In this document: positions 23,529-32,134 of the stretch, in pieces | Position numbering within the stretch: position 1 is the stretch's first letter | How the letters are laid out: each line of letters starts with the position of its first letter | Translations under genes and position numbers: made by a program | Origin: Propionivibrio dicarboxylicus | Lineage (GTDB): Bacteria > Pseudomonadota > Gammaproteobacteria > Burkholderiales > Rhodocyclaceae | NCBI GenBank assembly: GCA_945902805.1 | Contig: CAMDMZ010000006.1 | Coordinates: forward strand, 84,302 to 148,301 | Reading direction: 5' to 3' | DNA: 64,000 bases | The notes under the pieces: model-generated | Databases searched by the model: none | What the model was told of the DNA's origin: nothing | Seen by the model: only the letters and a program-made list of their open reading frames with translations

Positions 23529-25625
23529 CTACTGACGGAAATAAAACTCGCCGATCGCCTGATCGTAGAGTGCCGGGGTTTGCTCGTGGCCGACTGACTT
23601 AGCTTGGCGCACGACTTCGTTGCGCACATTGCGCAAAACGCGATCCACTGAAACGCCTGGTGTCAGCATCTCCTTGACGAAGACGCGGGTGAATAAACCA
23701 TTCTTGTCGCGATCCGTGTCACCCAGCTTGTCCAGAGCCTGTTGACCCGATCCGGCCGAGAACATGATCATCTGCCCGGTCGCTGCAGTGGTCGGTGCCA
23801 AACCACGGCCACCAATAGCGCGGCCCTTGCCCTTGAACGGGTTGTCACGACAAGCATCAATCACCGCGAGGGCGAACTTGGCCTTTTTGTCTTCGAGGTC
23901 ATCGAGCACCTTTTGCATCAGGATCGCCTCGTCCTTGACCTGATCCTCATGGTCGCCCTTGATGTCAATGGGCAGGAGATAGTTTGAATTGCCGAGCTGG
24001 ATGCCATGGCCGGCATAGAAAAACAGCACTTCGTCGCCGCCTTGCAGTTGCATGCGAAACTCGCGCAATGCCTGCTTGAACTTCTTTTCGTTGAGATTCA
24101 GATGTTTGGTGACCTTGTAGCCGACCGTCTCCAGCGCCTTGGCCATGGCGTCGGCATCGGCTCCGGCATTGTTCAGTTTTGGCACGTCGGAATAGAGATC
24201 GTTGCCGATCACCAATGCTTTGCGGTTGGCAAACACGATCTGCTTGGCCGCCACGGCAGTGGTCAGTGTGGACGTATTGCTGGCGGCCTGCAGCGAGGTG
24301 AGTTGCTGCTGCATCTTTTCCAGCCGCTCGAGTAGCTCCTTCCGTGACACCTCGCGGTCATCATCGGCCCCTGGACCGCTGGCGTCAGACTTGGCTCGCG
24401 TTGCCGGCACCGGTGCCGCCAGCGGCTTGAGACTGGCGAGCGACGCCTCGGCAAGGGATCGGGTACCGCGCGTGAGAGCCGGACTCAACAATGCCCGTTC
24501 GTATTCCAGCTTCGCTCGGGTTTCGTCTTTGGTCACGCCAAGGCCTTTCTCGTACATGAAGGCGAGATTGACGATGGCATCCGCGCTGCCCAGCGCCATG
24601 GCCTGCTGCAGAAGATCGGTGGCCTTCCGGTAATCAAGCTCTGTACCGATGCCATCCCGATAGTAAAAGCCAAGCTGATTCAGCGCGGCCGGATGGCTCA
24701 TCGCTGCGGCTTTGCTGGCGAGCTCGAACGCCCGTTCCTTGTTGGCGGGATTCTGTTTCGTGCCACGCCGGTAAACGGCGGACATCGTGGTCAGGGCATT
24801 CGGCTCATTCAACTGCACACCGCCTTGTGCCCACTTTGCAGCCTCGTCGAGACTGACAGGGACGCCGATCCCGTTGTAGTAGATGCCGGCCAAATTGGCG
24901 TAAGCGATCGGCACCGTCTTGCCCTCGATCGCCAGCTTGAAGAGTTCAATCGCCTGCTGCGTGTCTTGGCGTACGCCCATCCCGTCCCGGAACAGCAGGC
25001 CAAGCATGTTGTGCCCGGCCGGCCAGTTCTGCTTGGATGCCTTCAGTGCCAACTGGAACGCTTGATCCGGATTGCGCTCGGTGCCTTCACCGAGGCGATA
25101 CATGTCGGCGAGATTGGTCTGGCCGGCAGGGTTTCCCTTCTCCGCCGACAGTTTATAGTACCGAATGGCCTCTTTGGCGTCCCGGCCGACGCCCTGACCA
25201 TAGCGATAGAGATTGCCAAGGTTGTTGTTGGCCCAGGCGCTGCCTTTACTGGCGGACGAATTGAATAGCTTGAGTGCCTCGGCATAGTCTTTGCCCACGT
25301 CCAGGCCCTGCCGATAGCTATCACCGAGCATTTCCTCGGCGGCCGTCTGTCCTTGTTCAACCGCTTTGCGCAACCACCGCACGGCCTCGGCATGATCTTT
25401 GGTCACACCCAAACCGTTCCGATACAGATAGCCGAGCGTGCTTTGACAATCCTTGTCGCCCGCCTGAGCTTCGGCCTGGCATTCCTGGCGGGCGCGGGCA
25501 TAGTCCTTTTGCTTGAGTGCCTCCGCGCTGGCGCTTGCATCGGCCATCGCGGTCAATGGCGCAAGCAGGGCGAAGATCACGAACAGCAGAACGGACAGCG
25601 GCGATACGAGAAAGTCTTTGTTCAT
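23529..25625 (-). CDS. SEL1-repeat protein with C-terminal caspase-like (C14) protease domain
   Basis: 698 residues. A signal peptide or anchor (residues ~8-29) is followed by nine or ten SEL1 repeats (~35-390; units such as LGYLYRNGLGVTKDHAEAVRWL), a short coiled coil (~425-450) and a caspase p20-like domain (~467-698). The catalytic His is in FFYAGHG (about 540) and Cys in VIDACRDNP (about 592). This is an intact orthocaspase, presumably exported and cleaving after basic residues, as inferred from the family. The SEL1 array probably recruits a partner. Confidence 0.88.
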   Translation of the reverse strand: MNKDFLVSPLSVLLFVIFALLAPLTAMADASASAEALKQKDYARARQECQAEAQAGDKDCQSTLGYLYRNGLGVTKDHAEAVRWLRKAVEQGQTAAEEMLGDSYRQGLDVGKDYAEALKLFNSSASKGSAWANNNLGNLYRYGQGVGRDAKEAIRYYKLSAEKGNPAGQTNLADMYRLGEGTERNPDQAFQLALKASKQNWPAGHNMLGLLFRDGMGVRQDTQQAIELFKLAIEGKTVPIAYANLAGIYYNGIGVPVSLDEAAKWAQGGVQLNEPNALTTMSAVYRRGTKQNPANKERAFELASKAAAMSHPAALNQLGFYYRDGIGTELDYRKATDLLQQAMALGSADAIVNLAFMYEKGLGVTKDETRAKLEYERALLSPALTRGTRSLAEASLASLKPLAAPVPATRAKSDASGPGADDDREVSRKELLERLEKMQQQLTSLQAASNTSTLTTAVAAKQIVFANRKALVIGNDLYSDVPKLNNAGADADAMAKALETVGYKVTKHLNLNEKKFKQALREFRMQLQGGDEVLFFYAGHGIQLGNSNYLLPIDIKGDHEDQVKDEAILMQKVLDDLEDKKAKFALAVIDACRDNPFKGKGRAIGGRGLAPTTAATGQMIMFSAGSGQQALDKLGDTDRDKNGLFTRVFVKEMLTPGVSVDRVLRNVRNEVVRQAKSVGHEQTPALYDQAIGEFYFRQ

Positions 25626-25669
25626 GTGGCGGAATTGCAGGGGGGACGTGAATCTTCAGCCATCAGCAC

Positions 25670-28009
25670 TCAAGGCCGAAAAGTCGGTGCTGGCGGGACG
25701 GCGGTAGCGGCAGTAGTAGTTGCCAGCGGCGACTGATCGAGCCACTTGCGCAGGATGAAGTAGACATCGTCGGGCTTGGCCGGTTTCGAGATGAAATCGT
25801 TCATGCCGGCGTCCATACACCTGATTCGGTCTTCGGCATACGCATTGGCCGTCATCGCCAGGATCGGAATCGCGTCGCCACCGGGCATTTGGCGGATCAG
25901 CCGGGTAGCGTCCAGACCATCCATGCGCGGCATCTGCATGTCCATCAGAATCGCGTCGTAGCGGCCGTTCTGCATCATGCTCACGGCGCGTTCCCCATCC
26001 TCGGCCACCTCGACAATCATGCCAACATCTTCGAGCATCATCAGGGTGATCTCGCGATTCACCGGCTCATCTTCGGCGACCAGGATACGGCGCCCGGCAT
26101 GGCGCTGCCTGAGCGCCAAGGCCGCCAATTCGGGATCCGCCGTGGCAGACGACAGGCCCAGCGGTTCACCGTTCTTGAACCTCGCGGTAAACCAGAACGT
26201 GCTGCCACGGCCGGGAACGCTTTCCGCCCCGGCGTCACCCCCCATCAGCATGGCGATCTTGCGCGTAATCGCCAGCCCGAGGCCGGTGCCACCATATTGC
26301 CGGGTGGTCGAATTGTCGGCCTGCTCAAACGCGGTAAAAAGCCGCGCCAGAACATCCTCCGCGATACCGATCCCCGTATCCACCACCTCGAAACGCAGCA
26401 GCGTGGTCTCGTTATTGGCCTCGATGAACAAGGCGCGAAGGTGAATCTGCCCGCTCGGGGTGAACTTGATGGCGTTGGTGACATAGTTTAGCAGCGCCTG
26501 TTGCAGCCGCGTCGGATCGCCGAGCAAACAATGCGGCAAGGGCTGCAGCTCGCTGAACAGCGCCAGATTGCTGGCTTCGGCACGTTCATGGACCATGGAC
26601 ACCACGTTTTCAAAGATGGCCTTCAAATTGACCGGCTTTTCTTCAAGGATAAACTTCCCGGCCTCGATCTTGGACAGATCAAGAATGGCGTTGATCACTT
26701 CGAGCAAATGCTCACCGGCGTTTTCCAGCTTGTTGAGGCGTTCCGCTTGCTCGCTGGTCAGCCCGGCCTTGCGGATCAGATACACCATGCCGGTGATGGC
26801 ATTCAGCGGAGTACGGATTTCGTGGCTCATATTGGCCAGGAACGCGCTCTTGGCAACGCTGGCGGTCTCGGCTGCTTCCTTGGCCACCTGCAATTCCACA
26901 GTTCGTGCCTTGACCTGCGCTTCAAGCAGATCACGGTGACTGGCCAGTTGATTCTCGAACCGCTTGCGCTCGGTAATGTCGTGCGAGATGCCACACAAGG
27001 CGTAGATGCTGCCGTCTTCCAACCGCAGTGGCAGTTTGGTTGACAGGACTGTCACAGACTCGCCCGTGGCTGGCAACGTGTTGTTTTCTTCCGCTCGCAG
27101 AATTTCGCCACCATCGAGCACGCGCCGATCATTGCGCCGGATATTTTCGGCTGTCGGTCCATCGAAAAACTTGTCATCGCCGCAACCGACAATATCGGCC
27201 ATCTCGACGTGCCACAACTCGCGCACCGGACGATTGGCAAACAGGTAGCGTCCGTCGCGATCTTTTACATAAATGAAGGCATCGACGTTGTCGAGTATCG
27301 TCAAGAGCTTGCCTTCCGATTCACGTAACTGGCCAATCGCGTGATGCAGATTGTCCTGCATGCGACTAATCCCATTGATCAGCAGTTGCAGTTCGTCATC
27401 CGCCGTGCCCGCCCGGCGAGTGAGCACCAGATGCTCCGCCAGGTTGTCGGACGAGCGTTCATCGAGGTGTGTGGCGGCCTGACGGATGTATTGCATCACC
27501 TGCCGTTCCAGCAGAAGCAGGACAAAACCCGCCACCAGAAGAATCAGCAAAGCGTTCGACAACAGCGTTGATAACGAACCGGCAATCAGTCGCTGTTCGA
27601 TGCTCGCCCAGTCGATATCGACCACCAGGGTGCCCAACGGCTCATCCGTCGCCGGCTTGCCGGGTGCTGCGGCGACCGTGCGACGCAGGGGAAATTCATG
27701 CGATTTCACGCCCGGCAGGGCTTTCCCCAGCTCGACCAGTGTTTTCTCCATGCTGCGAATGCTGACCCGCGAAACATTCGAGTGTTTGGCCAGGCCCTCC
27801 GCCATGAGCTGCAAGCCATCCTGGTTGAATTGCCACAGCAATTCACTTGCCGAGGGAACGCTCCCGGCTTCGATCTGGGCAAACTCGGTATCGATATCCT
27901 TCAGTTCCGTGTCGCGACTTCGCCACAACTCGATGGCCGTCATCACGAACGAAACGATGACCGCAAACGACAAGGTCATCAAGGCCAGTTTGCGGCTGAG
28001 GGTCTTCAT
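25670..28009 (-). CDS. Hybrid sensor histidine kinase (PAS, HisKA, HATPase, REC)
   Basis: 779 residues: helix (7-27), periplasmic sensor (~30-145), helix (~148-167), linker, PAS (~233-352), HisKA with His ~396 in FLANMSHEIRTPLN, HATPase with N-box NYVTNAIKF and GTGLGLAI, and a receiver with Asp ~690 in AILMDMQMPRMDG and the conserved Lys in FISKP. The last residues [10 protein letters not shown] are encoded by a repeat copy that also supplies the end of the reading frame. The solute-binding protein 49 bases upstream on the same strand may be its ligand partner. Confidence 0.93.
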   Translation of the reverse strand: MKTLSRKLALMTLSFAVIVSFVMTAIELWRSRDTELKDIDTEFAQIEAGSVPSASELLWQFNQDGLQLMAEGLAKHSNVSRVSIRSMEKTLVELGKALPGVKSHEFPLRRTVAAAPGKPATDEPLGTLVVDIDWASIEQRLIAGSLSTLLSNALLILLVAGFVLLLLERQVMQYIRQAATHLDERSSDNLAEHLVLTRRAGTADDELQLLINGISRMQDNLHHAIGQLRESEGKLLTILDNVDAFIYVKDRDGRYLFANRPVRELWHVEMADIVGCGDDKFFDGPTAENIRRNDRRVLDGGEILRAEENNTLPATGESVTVLSTKLPLRLEDGSIYALCGISHDITERKRFENQLASHRDLLEAQVKARTVELQVAKEAAETASVAKSAFLANMSHEIRTPLNAITGMVYLIRKAGLTSEQAERLNKLENAGEHLLEVINAILDLSKIEAGKFILEEKPVNLKAIFENVVSMVHERAEASNLALFSELQPLPHCLLGDPTRLQQALLNYVTNAIKFTPSGQIHLRALFIEANNETTLLRFEVVDTGIGIAEDVLARLFTAFEQADNSTTRQYGGTGLGLAITRKIAMLMGGDAGAESVPGRGSTFWFTARFKNGEPLGLSSATADPELAALALRQRHAGRRILVAEDEPVNREITLMMLEDVGMIVEVAEDGERAVSMMQNGRYDAILMDMQMPRMDGLDATRLIRQMPGGDAIPILAMTANAYAEDRIRCMDAGMNDFISKPAKPDDVYFILRKWLDQSPLATTTAATAVPPAPTFRP
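25678..25704 (+). repeat. Dispersed 27-bp repeat, copy 5 (3' end of hybrid kinase gene)
   Basis: Read from the gene strand it encodes AVPPAPTF, the last residues but two of the kinase. The + strand reads GAAAAGTCGGTGCTGG then CGGGACGGCGG, a near-perfect copy. Confidence 0.9.
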
Positions 28010-28058
28010 GTCTCGTCAGTGAAAACCGTTGCGGCTCCGGACTTGTCGCCGCTCCAAA

Positions 28059-28835
28059 TCAAGGCAGTTCGCTCAACTTCTGCAATGAACCATCGGCTTT
28101 CATCTTGCGCAGGGCGGCATCGATATCCTTGGCATAGGCCAGCATCGGCGACTGTTTGCCGATGCAAAGGTGGGCTTCACTGACGTCCAGCACCGGCGGC
28201 AACTCGACAAGTTCCTTTTCCATGCCAGCAAGGCGCACCGCCGCCCGGGTTGCATTGGATGCATCGACCACGATTTGAAGCCGCCCCGCCTGCAGCATCT
28301 TGAGGGCGGATTCGCGATTCGTGACGTAGTTCACCTCGACGTCGGTGAATTTTGACTTGACCCAGCTATTGCCCAGATAGGTGCCGACATTGAAGCCCTT
28401 GAGCTCGGCGATGGCCTTGATTTTTTCCATCTGTGCCCGTCGTGGCTCATCGGCACGAACAAACATCGTTAATCGCCCCTGCGTCACCCATTCCTGCGTG
28501 GGTATCGTGTAGGCCTTGCGCTCATCGGTGGGGACCGTCACAAAGGCATCCGATTGGCCTTCCTTGACCCGTTGCTGCGCCCGCGCCCAGGGAAAGCCTT
28601 CATGTTCGATGGCGAGCCCCATCCGTTTGACCAGCAATTCTTCCATGATGCCAACCAGAATCCCCGCCATCTTGCCGTCGCGACGCTGCGAAAAGGGGGC
28701 GAAATCCTCATGGTAGGCAATCCTGTAAACACTACCAGCAGCGCGTGTCCAATTCGGCAAAGCGCCAAGAGCAGCAGCGGCCAACATCGATAGATTCAGA
28801 GTTCGACGTGAGTGATCGACGGCATGATCTTTCAT
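28059..28835 (-). CDS. Periplasmic solute-binding protein (SBP family 3)
   Basis: 258 residues with an SRRTLNLSMLAAAALGALP leader that resembles a Tat signal, then YRIAYHEDFAPFSQRRDGKMAGILVGIMEELL, typical of family 3 amino-acid type receptors. No ABC permease or ATPase genes are adjacent. Its position just upstream of the hybrid kinase suggests a sensing role. The ligand cannot be told from sequence. Confidence 0.85.
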   Translation of the reverse strand: MKDHAVDHSRRTLNLSMLAAAALGALPNWTRAAGSVYRIAYHEDFAPFSQRRDGKMAGILVGIMEELLVKRMGLAIEHEGFPWARAQQRVKEGQSDAFVTVPTDERKAYTIPTQEWVTQGRLTMFVRADEPRRAQMEKIKAIAELKGFNVGTYLGNSWVKSKFTDVEVNYVTNRESALKMLQAGRLQIVVDASNATRAAVRLAGMEKELVELPPVLDVSEAHLCIGKQSPMLAYAKDIDAALRKMKADGSLQKLSELP

Positions 28836-28967
28836 GATTCCTCCCTTGCATCCGACGTTCCAGCACAGGTTTTTACAGCGATTTCAAGAATACTCCCGGA
28901 TTCACCACAGCGCACAAATCCCTTGCCTGTTTGCCTGTTTCAGTCAGCGACGTAGCGCCGAAGACAA

Positions 28968-30170
28968 TTAGCCCGTCGGAATGACGCGACGAAACGCCCG
29001 CCAGATGGCAATATCGTAAATGATCTTGAGAACGCCGCAGGCGATCAGCGGCAGCATCAACCAGCCTTCGGCAAACATCCACCCGCCCAGTGCCGGGCTG
29101 GCGGCGGCTGCCAACGTGCGCGGCACTGTGGTGAAGCTGGCGGCCGCCGCACGCTCGGCGGGTGTCACCACGGCCATCACAAACGCACTGCGCGTTGGTA
29201 CATCCATCTGCGACAACAGCGCCCGCAAGCACAGCAAGACGATGGCCGCCCACAGATTGGGCGCCATCGCCGCCAAAATCAGGAACAGATTGGCGGGAAT
29301 GTGCGTGAACACCATGGTATTGATCAGCCCGATGCGTTTCGCCACCCAGGGCGCTGCCAGCTGCGAGGCCGCCGTGAACAATCCGGCCCAGAAAAAGAAG
29401 GCGCCAGCCGCAGCGAGTGACAGACCAAAACGCTGGAACAGCCAAAGCGCCAGCAAGGTATTCAGCACAAGCCCGCCGGCAAAGGCGTCCAGTGAAAACA
29501 GCGCGGCCAGTTTGATCACCACTGCCCGTGACGGCCCCAGCGGCACCGGTTGGATCGTCACGCCATGATCCTCGCTGTGCGGCAAACGCCGATAAATAAA
29601 CCAGAGCAGCAAGCCAATCAGTCCATAAGCGGCGAACATGATGCGCAAGGCCATCAGGCGCTCGACACCACTGGCCATCATCCAGTCTGGCAGTGCCGTC
29701 GCCAAGGCGCCAAAGGCGGCAAACAGCGCGCCGGTGAAGGTGTAGCGTGAAAACAGTACCGTGCGTTGATCGCCATTAGCCGCCCCGGCCAGCCGGGCAT
29801 GTTCCAGCGGCAAGAAGATACTGACATCGCCGGAACTGGGATTCAAGGTGCCGATAACAGCGATCATCAGCAAGGGCCAGAAACTCGACAGGCCGGCAAA
29901 GACAACCCCCGTCCCCGCCATCAGCCAGGTCGCCGCCAGCAGCAGGCGGCGCTGCGACCAACGGTGGCCCCAGGCACCGAGCGCCAGCGTGAGCAAGGCG
30001 GAACCAAACAAGGTGGCGCTGGCGATCAGTCCCACCTCGCGCTGCCCGAGATCCAGCGCCAGCAAATAGGCCGGCAGAAGGATCGCCACGTAACCGTCAG
30101 CAAAGGCACGCAGCGCGCGCCCGAGCAAGAGCAAACGTGCCTCGGGAGCGACGCCTGCCGGCAGGATCAC
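28968..30170 (-). CDS. MFS transporter in chromate-resistance block
   Basis: 400 residues, about twelve membrane helices, with MFS loop motifs (GSALLTLALGAWGHRWSQRR, and GKRIGL-like WVAKRIGLINTM). The GTG at 30170 overlaps the stop of the ChrB-domain gene (GTGA). MFS proteins of this kind follow chrB-type genes in several proteobacteria. The substrate is not evident. Confidence 0.85.
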   Translation of the reverse strand: MILPAGVAPEARLLLLGRALRAFADGYVAILLPAYLLALDLGQREVGLIASATLFGSALLTLALGAWGHRWSQRRLLLAATWLMAGTGVVFAGLSSFWPLLMIAVIGTLNPSSGDVSIFLPLEHARLAGAANGDQRTVLFSRYTFTGALFAAFGALATALPDWMMASGVERLMALRIMFAAYGLIGLLLWFIYRRLPHSEDHGVTIQPVPLGPSRAVVIKLAALFSLDAFAGGLVLNTLLALWLFQRFGLSLAAAGAFFFWAGLFTAASQLAAPWVAKRIGLINTMVFTHIPANLFLILAAMAPNLWAAIVLLCLRALLSQMDVPTRSAFVMAVVTPAERAAAASFTTVPRTLAAAASPALGGWMFAEGWLMLPLIACGVLKIIYDIAIWRAFRRVIPTG

Positions 30171-30622
30171 TTCAAGCCCAGAAAACGGGCGGCCTGCTTC
30201 AAGGGCGTATCGCCGCACCACGCATACAGCGCGTCGTAGATCACCATGCCGTGCTTGAGCATTTCATGGTCGTCGTCGAAGTTGAGCGACAGGCCTTTGG
30301 AAATGGCGAGCAGCCCGGCCGCTTGCGGTGCCAGGTCCAGCGCATCGCAATCGGCGCCGCGCACGATGCGCGCCAGCTTGTCCAGCGCCGCATCACGCAA
30401 CTGGTACTTGGCGATGAAGGCATCGAAACTGCATTGGCTGCCATGGTGACCGAGTTCGACGTTCGGCACATCGTAGGGAATCGCGCCGGTTTCAGTGGCA
30501 ACTTTCATCACCTCACCGCCGGGCACGTAGAGAAATTCTGGCGTCTCGTCGATGAAACGCGCCACCAACCACGGGCAGGCGATACGGTCGATTTTCGGGC
30601 GTTCGCGGGTTATCCATTTCAT
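30167..30622 (-). CDS. Chromate resistance protein, ChrB C-terminal domain only
   Basis: 151 residues matching the C-terminal domain of ChrB: MKWITRERPKIDRIACPWLVARFID opens it, then an HHGSQCSFDAFIAKY motif with conserved His and Cys. The N-terminal half of full-length ChrB is absent, as in other stand-alone versions. It lies between the ChrA and MFS genes, 10 bases after ChrA, so it is part of one transcript. ChrB proteins are proposed chromate sensors. Confidence 0.85.
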   Translation of the reverse strand: MKWITRERPKIDRIACPWLVARFIDETPEFLYVPGGEVMKVATETGAIPYDVPNVELGHHGSQCSFDAFIAKYQLRDAALDKLARIVRGADCDALDLAPQAAGLLAISKGLSLNFDDDHEMLKHGMVIYDALYAWCGDTPLKQAARFLGLK

Positions 30623-30632
30623 GAGATTTTCC

Positions 30633-31991
30633 TCAGCGCAACAGCGACAAAGTCAAACCAATCACCGCACAGATGCCGATCACTTTCATGATGTCCGCCT
30701 TGTATTTCCACAGCGCGATGAAGGCGCCTGCCGCGATCAACACCGGGGCGATTTCCAGCGGCGCGGCAAACGGTACGGCATCGGTCGCCTTGGGCCAGAA
30801 GGTGTGCCAGGCAAAGAAAGTGGCGAGATTGATGATCACACCGACCACGGCGGCCGTGATGGCGGTCAGCGGTGCGGTGAATTTCAGTTCGCCGCGCGTC
30901 GCTTCCACCATCGGTCCGCCGGCGATGATGAACAGGAAGCTGGGCAGGAAGGTGAAGAAAGTCGCCGCCGCCGCACCGGCCAGACCGGCGGCGATCTGAT
31001 TGCCAAACACCGCCTTGGCCACGCCGCCGAGATAGCCGACCCAGGTCACGATCATGATCAACGGTCCCGGCGTCGTTTCCCCCAGTGCCAGACCATCCAT
31101 CATCTGCGGCCCGGTCAGCCAGCCGAAATGTTCGACGGCACCCTGGTAAACGTAGGGCAACACGGCGTAAGCACCGCCGATGGTGAGGAAAGCGGCACCG
31201 GTAAAGAACTCGCCCATGTCGGAGAGCACCGGCGCCCCGCGCAAGGCCATCATCGCCACAATCCAGATGCCTACAAAGGCGGCTGTCGTCATTACCAGCT
31301 TGCTCATCGAGAAAGCTGCGTGCGCCGGTGGTGGCGTGTTGTCGTCGATGACGGCCGGACCATAACCACTGCCGCCGGCTCCGTGGCCGCCGCCGGCTTT
31401 GAACTTGTCCGGCATCAGCTTGCCGCCAATCGCACCGAGAATTGCCGCCGCGAGAACAATCCACGGAAAATCGATCTTGAAGACGAAAACCCCGACAAAC
31501 GCTAGCGCTGCGATCGCCATCAGCACACCATTTTTCAGTGCCCGCGAGCCGATCCGCCAGGCCGCGAACAAGACGACGGCAACCACGGCCGGCTTGATCC
31601 CATAGAAGATGCCCTTGACGGCCGGCACCTCGCTGTAATTCAGATACACGCCAGCCAACAGCGACAGCAGAATGAAGGCTGGCATGAAGAACATCACGCC
31701 AGCGGTGACGGCGCCCTTGATGCCATGCATCAGCCAGCTGATGTAGATCGCCAGTTGAATTGCCTCCGGCCCCGGCAGCAACATGCAATAGTTGAGCGCG
31801 TGCAGGTAACGGTGCTCGGAAATCCAGCGCCGCCGCTCAACCAGTTCCTGGTGCATCATCGAAATCTGCCCAGCCGGGCCGCCGAAACTGATGAAGCCGA
31901 GCTTGAACCAGTAGCGGGCGGCTTCGCCAAAAGTCGGTGCTGGCGGAGCGGCGGTGGGTGCGGCGGTAGAAGGTGTCTTAGTTGTGTCCAT
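30633..31991 (-). CDS. chrA: Chromate transporter ChrA (long chain)
   Basis: 452 residues from the ATG at 31991 (AGGGA upstream). Two homologous CHR domains are present: the first with FGGPAGQISMMHQELV and LPGPEAIQLAIYI, the second with GGAYAVLPYVYQGAVEHFGWL and GETTPGPLIMI. Such proteins expel chromate. The N-terminus has a Pro/Ala/Thr-rich extension MDTTKTPSTAAPTAAPPAPTF, part of which is encoded by a repeat copy and which looks like linker sequence absent from shorter homologues. Confidence 0.93.
   Translation of the reverse strand: MDTTKTPSTAAPTAAPPAPTFGEAARYWFKLGFISFGGPAGQISMMHQELVERRRWISEHRYLHALNYCMLLPGPEAIQLAIYISWLMHGIKGAVTAGVMFFMPAFILLSLLAGVYLNYSEVPAVKGIFYGIKPAVVAVVLFAAWRIGSRALKNGVLMAIAALAFVGVFVFKIDFPWIVLAAAILGAIGGKLMPDKFKAGGGHGAGGSGYGPAVIDDNTPPPAHAAFSMSKLVMTTAAFVGIWIVAMMALRGAPVLSDMGEFFTGAAFLTIGGAYAVLPYVYQGAVEHFGWLTGPQMMDGLALGETTPGPLIMIVTWVGYLGGVAKAVFGNQIAAGLAGAAAATFFTFLPSFLFIIAGGPMVEATRGELKFTAPLTAITAAVVGVIINLATFFAWHTFWPKATDAVPFAAPLEIAPVLIAAGAFIALWKYKADIMKVIGICAVIGLTLSLLR
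31929..31954 (+). repeat. Dispersed 27-bp repeat, copy 6 (5' end of chrA)
   Basis: Encodes AAPPAPTF in the N-terminal extension of ChrA, in frame. One change from consensus (GGAGCGG for GGGACGG region). Confidence 0.85.
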
Positions 31992-32134
31992 ACAAAATCC
32001 CTCGGAAAAAAACCGAATCCGAGCAGACCTTGGATGTCCGGATTGAATCGATGGACATCTTGGACGGGGAGGCTGCCGAATCCCCACGGCAACTGTCAAT
32101 TCAGCGCCGGGGACTTTTTACCATGAACCGACCC

